From NCBI GenBank assembly GCA_039527025.1, contig BAAAJN010000006.1, positions 186,001 to 250,000 of the forward strand: a stretch of DNA of 64,000 nt. The letters run 5' to 3'. The stretch comes from Microlunatus lacustris. Lineage in GTDB: Bacteria; Actinomycetota; Actinomycetes; Propionibacteriales; Propionibacteriaceae. Below are positions 18,804 to 27,187 of the stretch, piece after piece (the stretch's first letter is position 1; each line of letters opens with the position of its first letter). The notes beneath the pieces were generated by a model that ran no database searches, had not been told where the DNA came from, and was given only the letters and a program-made list of their open reading frames with translations. The translations under genes and the position numbers were made by a program.

Positions 18804-19601
18804 TCAGCGCAGGTGGCTGGCCCCGTTGAAGTCCACGACGGCGCCGGACACCCACTCCGCGCCCGGGTCGGCCAGCGCGACGATGGCGCGGGCCACCTCC
18901 GCGGGCGTGGCCACCCGGCCGAACGGGCTCTGGGCGCGGATGGCGTCGCCCTCGGGGGCGTCCAGCAGGCCGGCGGCCATGTCGGTGGCGATGAAGCCGG
19001 GGGCCAGGCTGACCACCGCGATGCCCTCGGGGGCCAGCGCGATGGCCATCGACTGGCCGAAGGCGTGCAGGCCGGCCTTGCTGGCGCCGTAGGCGGGGAC
19101 GTCGGGCTCGCCGCGGTAGGCGCCCCGGGAGCCGACGTTGACGATCCGGCCGCGCGGCGCGCCGTCGGCCGGCGCGACGTCGACCATGTGCCGGGCGACG
19201 CACCAGGTGAGGTTGGCCGCGCCCAGCAGGTTCGTGGCCAAGGTGGTCTGCCAGGCCCGGACCCAGGCGTCGTAGTCGACGTCGGTGATCCGGTGGTCAC
19301 CGCGCCGGCTGCCGCCGTCGGCCGGGTCGAGGAACAGGGCCGCGTTGTTGACCAGCACGTCCACCCGGCCGAGCGCGTCGACGGCCGCGGCGCTCAGCCG
19401 CTGCACCTCGGCCGGGTCGGCCAGGTCGGCCCGGACCAGCGCGTGGCCCTTCCCGGGCAGGGACGCCAGCAGCTCCCGGGCCTGGTCGTCGGCCGACCGG
19501 TAGTGCACGACGACGCGGTCCCCGCGGGCGGCGAACGCCGAGGCCGTCGCCGCGCCGACGCCACGGGAGGAGCCGGTGACGAGGACGCCACGGCCGCTCA
19601 C
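18804..19601 (-). CDS. Short-chain dehydrogenase/reductase
   Basis: The 265-residue classical SDR carries the TGSSRGVG cofactor loop, NNAAL, a catalytic Ser in VNVGSRG, and the YGASK motif (Tyr and Lys of the active site). Arg after TGSS and the HYRS segment suggest NADP(H). The substrate is unknown. The GTG at 19601 overlaps the stop of the isochorismatase-like gene (GTGA), tying it to that gene in one operon. Confidence 0.88.
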   Translation of the reverse strand: MSGRGVLVTGSSRGVGAATASAFAARGDRVVVHYRSADDQARELLASLPGKGHALVRADLADPAEVQRLSAAAVDALGRVDVLVNNAALFLDPADGGSRRGDHRITDVDYDAWVRAWQTTLATNLLGAANLTWCVARHMVDVAPADGAPRGRIVNVGSRGAYRGEPDVPAYGASKAGLHAFGQSMAIALAPEGIAVVSLAPGFIATDMAAGLLDAPEGDAIRAQSPFGRVATPAEVARAIVALADPGAEWVSGAVVDFNGASHLR

Positions 19602-20143
19602 CCGAGCACCTCGGCCACCGTGGTCAGGGTGATCAGCGGCGCGTACAGCGCCATCGCGTCCAGGGCGCGCTGGTGGTCGGCCTCGCTGGCCCCGGCGCAG
19701 GCGTCGGTGACCACCTGCACGGCCACCCCCGCGTCGGCCGCGGCCAGCGCCGTGGACAGCACGCAGCAGTCCGTGGAGACGCCGGTCAGGACCAGGGTGC
19801 TGGCGCCCTGCACGGCGGCCGCGAGCGCCGGGCCCCACTTGCCGAACGTCGGCGCGGTCACCACCGGCACGTCGAGGTCGGCCAGCTCGGGGGCCAGTGC
19901 GTAGAGCGGATCCTGGTCGGGCACCAGCGCGAACGGCCAGGCCGCGTAGTAGGGCACCCAGGCGCCGGCGGGTGCGGCCGGGGCGACGAAGCGGGTGAGC
20001 ACCGTCCGCCCGGCGAAGGCCGGCAGCAGCCGCGAGGTGCCGACGACGGCGCGCGGGTACTGGGCCGAGGCCCACGGGCTGGCCGGGTCGCCGAACACGT
20101 GCTGCAGGTCGATGCCGACCAGCCAGGCGTCCTCGAGGCTCAC
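19598..20143 (-). CDS. Isochorismatase-like cysteine hydrolase
   Basis: The 181-residue protein has the family triad: Asp in VGIDLQHVF near residue 12, Lys in PTFGKWGPA, and the nucleophile in GVSTDCCVLSTALAA. Members cleave amides such as nicotinamide, ureidoacrylate, biuret, N-carbamoylsarcosine or maleamate. The neighbouring nucleobase-type permease and Ldh2 dehydrogenase favour an amide or ureide substrate over isochorismate. GGAGG lies upstream of the GTG at 20143, which overlaps the permease stop; its stop overlaps the SDR start. Confidence 0.87.
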   Translation of the reverse strand: MSLEDAWLVGIDLQHVFGDPASPWASAQYPRAVVGTSRLLPAFAGRTVLTRFVAPAAPAGAWVPYYAAWPFALVPDQDPLYALAPELADLDVPVVTAPTFGKWGPALAAAVQGASTLVLTGVSTDCCVLSTALAAADAGVAVQVVTDACAGASEADHQRALDAMALYAPLITLTTVAEVLG

Positions 20144-21627
20144 CGGGCCTCCTGCGTCCGGACCGCGCGCCGCGTCATCGCCACGGTGCCGACGAAGCCG
20201 ACCACCAGGGCCACCAGCACGCCGAGGTTCGCGAACGCCCAGTCGCCCTCGCGGCCGCCGAGCGGACCGAGCAGGTAGCCCTGCCAGGCCAGCCAGCCGG
20301 CGTAGGTGTTGGTGACCAGGCCCCAGCCGAGCACCGTGGCCGCCACCATCAGCACGATCGGCACCGGCCGGACGTCCCCGTAGCGACCGCGGACGTCGTA
20401 GAGCGCCGGGTCGTCGTAGTCGCGGCGGCGCAGCGCGACGTCGGCCAGCATGATGCCGCACCAGGCGGCGACCGGGACCCCGAGCGTGATCAGGAAGCCC
20501 TGGAAGGTGACCAGGAAGCTGTCGCTGAAGAAGACCACGTAGATGGAGCCGAGGACCATCAGCACGCCGTCGAAGCCGGCGGCGACGGGGCGCGGGACCC
20601 GGACGCCGGCGCCCAGCAGGGCCAGGCCCGAGGAGTAGATGTCCAGGACGGCCCCGCCGACCAGGCCGAGCACCGCGACCAGCGCGAACGGGACCAGGAA
20701 CCACGTCGGCAGCAAGGTGGTGAGCGCACCGATCGGGTCCGCGGCGATGCCCTCGCCGAGCTCGGTCGAGGACCCGGCCAGCAGGACGCCGAAGAACACC
20801 AGCAGCACCGGGGCCGCCGCGCCGCCGAGGGTGGTCCACAGCGTCACCCCGGCGCCGGAGGTGTGCCGCGGGAGGTAGCGGGAGTAGTCGGCGGCGGCGT
20901 TGACCCAGCCGAGGCCGAACCCGGTCATCATGAACACCAGGGCCCCGATCACCGCGGCGGTGGAGCCGGCCGGCAGTGCCGCGACCGCGCCGAGGTCGAT
21001 GTCGTCGACCACCAGGAGGACGTACCCGATCGTCAGCACCCCGGTGACGATGGTGATCCAGCGCTGCAGCCGCATGATCGCGGTGAACCCGGCGACGCCG
21101 GCCGCCACCACCAGCGCGGCCACGACGACGAGGGCGACGACCTTGGTGCCCGTGCCGCCGCCGGCGCCGAGCCGGTCGAGCACGGTGGCGGTGCTGAGCA
21201 CGGCCAGCGAGGTGAGCACCGTCTCCCAGCCCACCGTCAGCACCCAGGACAGCAGCGAGGGCAGCCGGTTCCCGCGAACCCCGAAGGCCGCCCGGCTGAG
21301 CACCATGGTGGGCGCCGAGCCGCGCTTGCCGGCCAGAGCCACGAACCCGCAGAGCAGGAAGGAGACGACGATCCCGACCACCGCGACGACGGTCGCCTGG
21401 GCGAACGAGACGCCGAAGCCGAGCAGGAACGAGCCGTAGCTGATGCCGAAGACGGAGACGTTCGCGCCGAACCAGGGCCAGAAGAGGTCGCGCGCGGCGC
21501 CCTTGCGCTCGCTCTCGTCGATGGTGTTGAGGCCGTTGACCTCAATGCCGCCCCGGGTCTCCCCCGGCGCGGTCGCGGTGCTGGGGCGGGCGCCGCCGTG
21601 GTCGGTGCCCGTCGGGGTGCTGGTCAT
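20140..21627 (-). CDS. NCS1 family nucleobase/purine-cytosine permease-like transporter
   Basis: The 495-residue protein has about 12 membrane helices. NCS1 features include the N-terminal FWPWFGANVSVFGISYGSF, the SRAAFGVRGNRLPSLL loop, WVNAAADYSRYLPR in the middle and the C-terminal VAAWCGIMLAD followed by RRDYDDPALYD. The family imports purines, pyrimidines, allantoin, hydantoins or thiamine precursors with Na+ or H+. It is the first gene of a coupled four-gene operon, so its substrate is probably what the three enzymes degrade. The ATG is preceded by TAGGAT at 6 nt, a leaderless-type start. Confidence 0.9.
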   Translation of the reverse strand: MTSTPTGTDHGGARPSTATAPGETRGGIEVNGLNTIDESERKGAARDLFWPWFGANVSVFGISYGSFLLGFGVSFAQATVVAVVGIVVSFLLCGFVALAGKRGSAPTMVLSRAAFGVRGNRLPSLLSWVLTVGWETVLTSLAVLSTATVLDRLGAGGGTGTKVVALVVVAALVVAAGVAGFTAIMRLQRWITIVTGVLTIGYVLLVVDDIDLGAVAALPAGSTAAVIGALVFMMTGFGLGWVNAAADYSRYLPRHTSGAGVTLWTTLGGAAAPVLLVFFGVLLAGSSTELGEGIAADPIGALTTLLPTWFLVPFALVAVLGLVGGAVLDIYSSGLALLGAGVRVPRPVAAGFDGVLMVLGSIYVVFFSDSFLVTFQGFLITLGVPVAAWCGIMLADVALRRRDYDDPALYDVRGRYGDVRPVPIVLMVAATVLGWGLVTNTYAGWLAWQGYLLGPLGGREGDWAFANLGVLVALVVGFVGTVAMTRRAVRTQEAR

Positions 21628-21633
21628 GCCTCG

Positions 21634-21639
21634 ATCCTA
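21634..21639 (-). promoter_or_regulatory. -10 element, leaderless promoter of NCS1 operon
   Basis: The minus strand reads TAGGAT, then CGAGGC, then ATG (21627). A divergent -10 (21665-21670) is only 25 bp away, so the two promoters share their upstream DNA. Confidence 0.5.
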
Positions 21640-21664
21640 GGGATGCCGAGGTGGTTCGACCGGC

Positions 21665-21670
21665 TAATCT
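21665..21670 (+). promoter_or_regulatory. Candidate -10 of rarD
   Basis: TAATCT would place the transcript start near 21677, about 34 nt before the rarD GTG, which has its own RBS. Confidence 0.35.
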
Positions 21671-21710
21671 CTCCGAGGCGGAGGGCCACATCAGCAGGGG
21701 AGGGCGACGG

Positions 21711-22625
21711 GTGACCGAGCAGGACCGTTCGCGTCGGGGCATCCTCTACGGGCTGGGCGCCTACGGGTTGTGGGGCGCGGTGCCGGTGTTCTGGCCGCTG
21801 GTCGCCCGCGCCGGCTCGCTGGAGCTGCTGGCCCACCGGATCGTCTGGTCCCTGGTCATCTCGGCGCTGCTGGCGCTGGTGCTGCTGCCGCGGGGCTGGT
21901 TCGGCCGGCTGGCCACCCCCCGGACGCTGCTCATGCTGGGGCTGGCCGCCGCCGTGGTCTCGGTCAACTGGGGGCTCTACATCTGGGCGGTCAACCACGG
22001 CCACGTGCTCGAGACCTCGCTGGGCTACTACATCAACCCGATCCTGTCGATCCTCGTCGGCGTGGTCGTGCTCGGCGAGCGGATGGCCGCCCTGCAGTGG
22101 GTGAGCGTCGGGCTGGCCGCGCTGGCGGTCGTCGTGCTGACGGTGGAATACGGCCGGCTGCCCTGGATCTCGCTGGTGCTGGCGGCCAGCTTCGCGACCT
22201 ACGGGGTGATGAAGAAGCAGGTCAACGGCGGGGCGGTGGAGACGCTGACCGTGGAGTCCGCCCTGCTGACCCCGGTCGCGCTGGGCTACCTGGTCCACCT
22301 GCAGGCCCAGGGTGGCAGCACGTTCGTCACCCTCGGCTGGGCGCACAGCCTGCTGATGGTGGCCACCGGGGTGGTCACGGTGGTGCCGCTGCTGTTCTTC
22401 GCCGCCTCGGCGACCCGGCTGCCGCTGAGCACCCTGGGGCTGCTGCAGTACCTGGCCCCGACGCTGCAGTTCGTCCTGGGCGTCGTGTACTTCGGCGAGC
22501 AGATGTCCACCGGGCGCTGGGTGGGGTTCGGGCTGGTCTGGCTGGCGCTGATGCTGATGAGCGGCCACGGGCTGCACCGGGCGAACGCGAACCGGCGCCA
22601 GCGGCTGGTGGCCGAACCGGTCTGA
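21711..22625 (+). CDS. rarD: RarD-type EamA transporter
   Basis: The 304-residue protein has ten predicted membrane helices in two EamA repeats. The RarD pattern is clear: GILYGLGAYGLWGAVPVFWP at the N-terminus, ELLAHRIVWSL, NWGLYIWAVNHGHVLETSLG and YYINPILSILVGV. The family was named for chloramphenicol sensitivity, but the cargo is mostly unknown. The GTG at 21711 follows AGGGGAGGG by about 6 nt; earlier starts lack homology. It is a single gene, divergent from the NCS1 operon. Confidence 0.92.
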   Translation: MTEQDRSRRGILYGLGAYGLWGAVPVFWPLVARAGSLELLAHRIVWSLVISALLALVLLPRGWFGRLATPRTLLMLGLAAAVVSVNWGLYIWAVNHGHVLETSLGYYINPILSILVGVVVLGERMAALQWVSVGLAALAVVVLTVEYGRLPWISLVLAASFATYGVMKKQVNGGAVETLTVESALLTPVALGYLVHLQAQGGSTFVTLGWAHSLLMVATGVVTVVPLLFFAASATRLPLSTLGLLQYLAPTLQFVLGVVYFGEQMSTGRWVGFGLVWLALMLMSGHGLHRANANRRQRLVAEPV

Positions 22626-22651
22626 GCCGGCTCAGCGGGACGGGCGTCTGG

Positions 22652-22822
22652 TCAGGGTTGGGCGAGGGCCGGGCCGGGCGTGCCGCTGGACCGCCGCAGG
22701 GGCTCGGCCTCGGCGATCTTGCGGATGCCGTCCGGGGTGGGTCGCTTCAGGGAGTCGTTGACGCGCACGAGCAGTCGGGCGCGCTGCACGTCGGCGCTGG
22801 TCACCTTCACGACCTTGGCCAT
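22652..22822 (-). CDS. Small protein of unknown function (56 aa)
   Basis: The reading is MAKVVKVTSADVQRARLLV, then RVNDSLKRPTPDGIRKIAEA, ending in GTPGPALAQP. It is basic, soluble and without a known motif. Support comes from an unusually strong GGAGGAGGAG 7-8 nt before the ATG and a natural, non-repetitive composition. The start overlaps the last 16 bp of the upstream small membrane protein gene, so the two form a pair. I do not recognise the function. Confidence 0.7.
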   Translation of the reverse strand: MAKVVKVTSADVQRARLLVRVNDSLKRPTPDGIRKIAEAEPLRRSSGTPGPALAQP

Positions 22823-23223
22823 CGGGGTGCTCCTCCTCCTCGGTCTGCTCCTCCAGTATCGCCCGGCCCGTCAAGGCCGGCTGCCGCCAGCTCGGCCGCA
22901 CCCAGCTCGAGGGCCACGACCGCGTCGGGATCGGCCTCCATCTCCTCCTGCAGCCGGCGGAGCCCGGCGGTGATCGCCTCGGAGACGGCGTTCAGCTGGG
23001 ACTCCGTCAGGTCGCCGGCGTTCAGCAGGTACTGCAGCTGGGCGACGCCGAGCCGGCAGGTGACGGCGTCCGGCTCCAGGGCGAAGGAGATGTAGCGGTC
23101 GACGTCGGCCTGTCGGCGGGTGGCAGCCGCGGTCCGGGTGACGCTGCGGTAGGCGATGATCGGCCCGAGGAAGGTGCCCAGCGCGGCCAGCGCCGCGGCC
23201 CCGAAGGTGGCCCACTCAAGCAC
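22807..23223 (-). CDS. Small membrane-anchored protein of unknown function
   Basis: The 138-residue protein has an N-terminal hydrophobic helix (FGAAALAALGTFLGPIIAY, about residues 7-25), then a soluble part with a helical, charged pattern (AVTCRLGVAQLQYLLNAGDL and LNAVSEAITAGLRRLQEEME). The tail is Gly-rich. The single anchor followed by a small cytoplasmic helical domain resembles many actinobacterial hypothetical proteins. It lies upstream of, and overlaps, the 56-residue gene. No function can be assigned. Confidence 0.65.
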   Translation of the reverse strand: MLEWATFGAAALAALGTFLGPIIAYRSVTRTAAATRRQADVDRYISFALEPDAVTCRLGVAQLQYLLNAGDLTESQLNAVSEAITAGLRRLQEEMEADPDAVVALELGAAELAAAGLDGPGDTGGADRGGGAPRWPRS

Positions 23224-23265
23224 GGCGCCGCCTGCTCACCCGTCCACCCGTCCCACGTCCTGCCG

Positions 23266-23874
23266 TCACAGCTCCACGCTAGCGGGAGGCAGCGGGCTGG
23301 TGAGGTAGCGCTGCAGGGTCGGGCCCAGGGCGGCCACCACGGCCGGGTGCCCGGCTGAGGCGAGCGGCTCCAGCCGCAGCACGTAGCGGATGAGCAGCAG
23401 GCCGGCGACCTGGCTGGCCACCAGCTCGACCCGCCACCGCCGCTCCGCCTCCGGTCCGGGCAGGGCGGCGGCCAGCGGCCGCAGCACCTGCGTGAGCAGG
23501 AGGTCGCGCAGCAGGGCGGTGCCGTCCTCGTCCTGCAGGGCGGTCCGGACGGCGGCGATCGTCGCCGCCCCGGCGGGTGAGTCCCAGAGCACGAGCAGCC
23601 GGCCCAGCAGCCGACCGGCCAGCTCGTCGAGCGGCCCGGGCAGCACGGCGGCGAGCTCGGTCGCCGGGTCCAGCGAGACGTCCAGCGCGGCCCGGAAGAG
23701 GCCGCTCTTGGAGCCGAAGTGGTGGGTGACCATGGCCGGGTCGACCCCGGCCCGGGCGGCGACGCGGCGCAGCGTCACCGCGTCGAAACCGCGGGCGGCG
23801 AACTCGGCCCGGGCAGCCTCCAGCACCGCCTCCCGGGTCCGGCTGGGGCCGGGACGGCGGCCGGCGGGCGGCAC
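23266..23874 (-). CDS. TetR family transcriptional regulator
   Basis: The 202-residue protein has an N-terminal TetR helix-turn-helix: AVLEAARAEFAARGFDAVTL, then RRVAARAGVDPAMVTHHFGS and KSGLF (about residues 15-60). The C-terminal helical ligand domain is of the common actinobacterial type. The GTG directly follows the stop of the monooxygenase gene, so both are one operon. A perfect inverted repeat just before that operon (25120-25141) is the likely operator, implying autoregulation with the monooxygenase substrate or product as inducer. Confidence 0.92.
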   Translation of the reverse strand: MPPAGRRPGPSRTREAVLEAARAEFAARGFDAVTLRRVAARAGVDPAMVTHHFGSKSGLFRAALDVSLDPATELAAVLPGPLDELAGRLLGRLLVLWDSPAGAATIAAVRTALQDEDGTALLRDLLLTQVLRPLAAALPGPEAERRWRVELVASQVAGLLLIRYVLRLEPLASAGHPAVVAALGPTLQRYLTSPLPPASVEL

Positions 23875-25104
23875 TCAGCCGGCCCGGCGGGCGAACGCCG
23901 GGGCGTGCTCGGGTCGGGGACCGAAGGCGACCAGCCGGGCGGGCAGCGCGGTGAGCGCCGGCACCCGCCGGGCCACCGCGGACGCCACCCGGAACGCGGC
24001 CGGTTGGCGACCGGCCAGCGCGGGCCGGAAGACCAGCCGGTGCAGGCCGCGCTGGGCGATCTGGACCAGCACGGTCGGCCAGCCGCGCCGGCGCTGAACC
24101 GCAGCCAGGTGCGACTCCAGCACCCGCCGTTCCCGGAGCGGCCCGGCGAGCAGGGTCGCGGCGGCCACCGCGTCCTGGACGGCGAGGTTGATGCCGACGC
24201 CACCGGCCGGGGACATGGCGTGGGCGGCGTCACCGATCAGCAGCAGGCCCGGCCGGTGCCAGCGCCGCAGCCGGTCCAGCCGGACGTCGAGGTGGTGCAG
24301 GTCGTCGGTGGAGGTGAGGGCGTCGAGGCGGTCGGCGAATCCCGGCCGCAACCGGGCCACCCGTTCCCGGAACCGCTCGATCCCCTCGGCGCGGAGCTGG
24401 GCGTCCAACCCTTTGCGGTTGAAGTAGGCCACCTGGAAGTAGTCGGTGCGCGGGAAGCTGAGCAGGATCTCCTGCCCGACCCGCGTCGGCACCAGCGAGG
24501 CCTCCTCGCCCTGCTCGGCCTCGGTCCGCGGGAGCCGGAACCACCAGGTGTCGAAGGGCACCGGGTACTCCCGCGGCACCAGACCGGCCGCTCGGCGCAG
24601 GACCGAGCCGCGCCCGTCGGCCGCCACCACCAGGTCGGCCCGCAGCTCCTCCTCCACCCCGTCCGCGGTCCGGGTCCGCACCCCGGTCACCCGCCGGCCC
24701 TCGCGCAGCAGGTCCACCGCGGCCGTGCTCATCCGCAGCGTGAAGGTCGGTTCCTGCCGACCCGCTGCGGCGAGCAGGTTCAGCAGGTCCCACTGCGGGA
24801 CCATGGCCACGTGGTCGTACGGCGGCCGCAGCCGCCCGAAGTCACCCAGCGTGAGCAGGGTGCCGTCCGGCTGCGGGAGCTGGAGGTTGCGCAACCGGTT
24901 CTGCGGCAGCGCGGCGAACCGCTCCCCCAGGCCCAGCTCGTCGAGCAGCCGGAGCGTCGAGGCGTGCACCGTGTCGCCCCGGAAGTCCCGCAGGAAGTCG
25001 GCGTGCTTCTCCAGCACCACGACCCGGACCCCGGCCCGGGCCAGCAGCAGACCCAGGACCATCCCGGCCGGTCCCCCGCCGGCCACCACGCACGTCGTCC
25101 GCAC
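23875..25104 (-). CDS. FAD-dependent monooxygenase (PHBH-type)
   Basis: The 409-residue protein has the Rossmann start TTCVVAGGGPAGMVLGLLLA, the DG motif VVAADGRGSVLRRAAG, and the second FAD motif LLIGDAAHAMSPAGGVGINL near residue 285. These define the class A flavin hydroxylases that act on aromatic or polyketide substrates. The GTG at 25104 is set by GGAGG 6 nt before it and by the glycine-rich loop following at once; longer upstream frames run through the operator. The downstream TetR gene is coupled. The substrate is unknown; detoxification is one option. Confidence 0.9.
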   Translation of the reverse strand: MRTTCVVAGGGPAGMVLGLLLARAGVRVVVLEKHADFLRDFRGDTVHASTLRLLDELGLGERFAALPQNRLRNLQLPQPDGTLLTLGDFGRLRPPYDHVAMVPQWDLLNLLAAAGRQEPTFTLRMSTAAVDLLREGRRVTGVRTRTADGVEEELRADLVVAADGRGSVLRRAAGLVPREYPVPFDTWWFRLPRTEAEQGEEASLVPTRVGQEILLSFPRTDYFQVAYFNRKGLDAQLRAEGIERFRERVARLRPGFADRLDALTSTDDLHHLDVRLDRLRRWHRPGLLLIGDAAHAMSPAGGVGINLAVQDAVAAATLLAGPLRERRVLESHLAAVQRRRGWPTVLVQIAQRGLHRLVFRPALAGRQPAAFRVASAVARRVPALTALPARLVAFGPRPEHAPAFARRAG

Positions 25105-25119
25105 CGCCCACCTCCACTC

Positions 25120-25141
25120 GAATTCATCAACCGGTGAATTC
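25120..25141. promoter_or_regulatory. Palindromic operator, probably for the adjacent TetR
   Basis: GAATTCA (25120-25126), an 8-bp spacer and TGAATTC (25135-25141) form a perfect 7-bp inverted repeat, AT-rich against a very GC-rich background. It lies 16-37 bp upstream of the monooxygenase start. Size and location fit a TetR-family operator. Confidence 0.65.
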
Positions 25142-25212
25142 AGGATGCACCCGTGGATCCGTCCTGTCCAGAGCTCGGCCCGACCGCCCCGGACGGCGCA
25201 GCGGGGGCGACG

Positions 25213-25218
25213 TAGGCT
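25213..25218 (+). promoter_or_regulatory. -10 element, leaderless promoter of M13 peptidase gene
   Basis: TAGGCT, then 7 nt, then the GTG at 25226. There is no RBS. Confidence 0.5.
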
Positions 25219-25225
25219 CGGTCGG

Positions 25226-27187
25226 GTGAGCGAGACGACCCCTGCCCCTGCCTTCCAGTTCGACGACTTCGACACCTCCGTCCGGATCCAGGACGACCTG
25301 TACCGCCACGTCAACGGTGGCTGGGCCGCCCGCACCGAGATCCCGGACGACAAGCCGCTGGTCGGCTCGTTCGTGGACCTGCGGGACCGGGCCGAGGCCG
25401 CCGTCCGCGACATCATCACCAGCTCCGGCGGCGCCCCGGGCAGCGACGAGGCCAAGATCGCCGACCTCTTCGCCAGCTTCATGGACACCGAGACCATCGA
25501 GGCCGCCGGCGCTGAGCCGCTGGCCGGGCCGCTGGCCGAGGTCGACGCGGTGCAGACCCCGGAGGACCTGGTGCGGCTGGTCGGCCGGTTCGCCCGTCGC
25601 GGGGTGGCCGGGCTGATCGGCGTGGAGGCCGAGTCCGACCCCGGTGACCCGACCCGCTACGTCATGTTCGTCGAGCAGTCCGGTCTCGGCCTGCCCGACG
25701 AGGAGTACTACCGCGCCGACACCTACGCCGACATCCGCACCGCCTACCAGGCGCACGTCGCCGCGTCACTGGCGCTGGCCGGCACCGCGGACAGCGAGGC
25801 GCTGGCCGCCGACGTGATGGCCCTGGAGACCGACATCGCGGCGGCGCACTGGGACAAGGTCAAGACCCGCGACCTGCGGCTGATGTACAACCTGACCCCG
25901 TTCGAGACCTTCCTGGCCGACGCGCCAGGCCTGCACCTGCGGGCCTTCCTCGACGGCGCCGGCATCCCGGAGTCGGCGACGCAGGAGTTGGTCGTCGCCC
26001 AGCCGTCCTTCTTCCCCGCGGTCGCCGCGCTGCTCACCGACGAGCGGCTGCCCGCCTGGCGGGCCTGGGCGCGGTGGAAGCTCATCTCCTCGCTGTCGCC
26101 CTACCTCTCCAGCGCCTTCGTCGACGAGCGCTTCGGCTTCTACGGCACCGTGCTGTCGGGCACGCCGCAGATCAAGGAGCGCTGGAAGCGGGGCGTCGCC
26201 CTGGTGGAGGGCGCGCTGGGCGAGGCCGTCGGCAAGGTGTACGTCGAGCGGCACTTCTCCCCCACCGCCAAGGAGCGGATGGACACCCTGGTGGCCAACC
26301 TGATCGAGGCCTACCGCCGCTCGATCACCGACCTGGAGTGGATGACCGAGGAGACCAAGGAGCAGGCGCTCGACAAGCTGGCCAAGTTCCGACCGCACAT
26401 CGGCTACCCGTCGACGTGGCGGGACTACACGAGCCTGGAGATCCGGGCCGACGACCTGCTGGGCAACGTGGTGCGGGCCAACGCCTTCGAGGTGGACCGC
26501 TCGGTGGCCAAGATCGGCGCGCCGATGGACCGCGAGGAGTGGCTGATGACGCCGCAGACGGTGAACGCCTACTACCACCCGCTGAAGAACGAGATCGTCT
26601 TCCCCGCCGCCATCCTGCAGCCGCCCTTCTTCAACGAGACCGCCGACGACGCCGTGAACTACGGCGGCATCGGCGCGGTGATCGGGCACGAGATCGGCCA
26701 CGGCTTCGACGACCAGGGCTCGACCTGCGACGGTGACGGCGCGCTGCGCGACTGGTGGACGGCCAAGGACCGGGAGGCGTTCGAGACCCGCACCGCCGCG
26801 CTGGTCGAGCAGTACGACGCGCTCTCCCCCGAGGGCGGCGCCGGCCAGCACGTCAACGGGCGGCTGACCATCGGCGAGAACATCGGCGACCTGGGCGGGT
26901 TGAGCATCGCCCACCTGGCCCACCAGATCGCCACCGAGGGCACGTCGGACGATCCGGTCGACGGCTACACGCCCGAGCAGCGGCTGTTCCTCAGCTGGGG
27001 CGCCATCTGGCAGTCCAAGGCCCGCCCGGAGACCGTGCAGCAGCGGCTGGCCACCGACCCGCACTCGCCGAACGAGTTCCGCTGCAACCAGATCGTCAAG
27101 AACGTCGACGCCTTCCACACCGCGTTCGGCACCACCGAGGCCGACGGGCTGTGGATGCCCGAGGAGCAGCGGGTCAAGATCTGGTGA
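25226..27187 (+). CDS. M13 family zinc metallopeptidase (neprilysin/PepO-like)
   Basis: The 653-residue protein has the family N-domain (DDLYRHVNGGWAARTEIPDD near residue 20) and a catalytic C-domain. The zinc site is VIGHEIGHGFDDQG (His about 488, Glu, His) with the third ligand Glu in GENIGDLGG; NAYYHP and the late CNQIVKN also fit. No signal peptide is present, so it probably hydrolyses peptides in the cytoplasm. The GTG at 25226 is supported by the leaderless-type TAGGCT and by homology; a long upstream open frame is the antisense of the monooxygenase. The next reading frame overlaps its stop. Confidence 0.94.
   Translation: MSETTPAPAFQFDDFDTSVRIQDDLYRHVNGGWAARTEIPDDKPLVGSFVDLRDRAEAAVRDIITSSGGAPGSDEAKIADLFASFMDTETIEAAGAEPLAGPLAEVDAVQTPEDLVRLVGRFARRGVAGLIGVEAESDPGDPTRYVMFVEQSGLGLPDEEYYRADTYADIRTAYQAHVAASLALAGTADSEALAADVMALETDIAAAHWDKVKTRDLRLMYNLTPFETFLADAPGLHLRAFLDGAGIPESATQELVVAQPSFFPAVAALLTDERLPAWRAWARWKLISSLSPYLSSAFVDERFGFYGTVLSGTPQIKERWKRGVALVEGALGEAVGKVYVERHFSPTAKERMDTLVANLIEAYRRSITDLEWMTEETKEQALDKLAKFRPHIGYPSTWRDYTSLEIRADDLLGNVVRANAFEVDRSVAKIGAPMDREEWLMTPQTVNAYYHPLKNEIVFPAAILQPPFFNETADDAVNYGGIGAVIGHEIGHGFDDQGSTCDGDGALRDWWTAKDREAFETRTAALVEQYDALSPEGGAGQHVNGRLTIGENIGDLGGLSIAHLAHQIATEGTSDDPVDGYTPEQRLFLSWGAIWQSKARPETVQQRLATDPHSPNEFRCNQIVKNVDAFHTAFGTTEADGLWMPEEQRVKIW

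Noticed and set aside
24446..25225. Extended N-terminus for the M13 peptidase
   Set aside because: It is antisense to the flavin monooxygenase, has no peptidase similarity, and a leaderless-type promoter sits at 25213.
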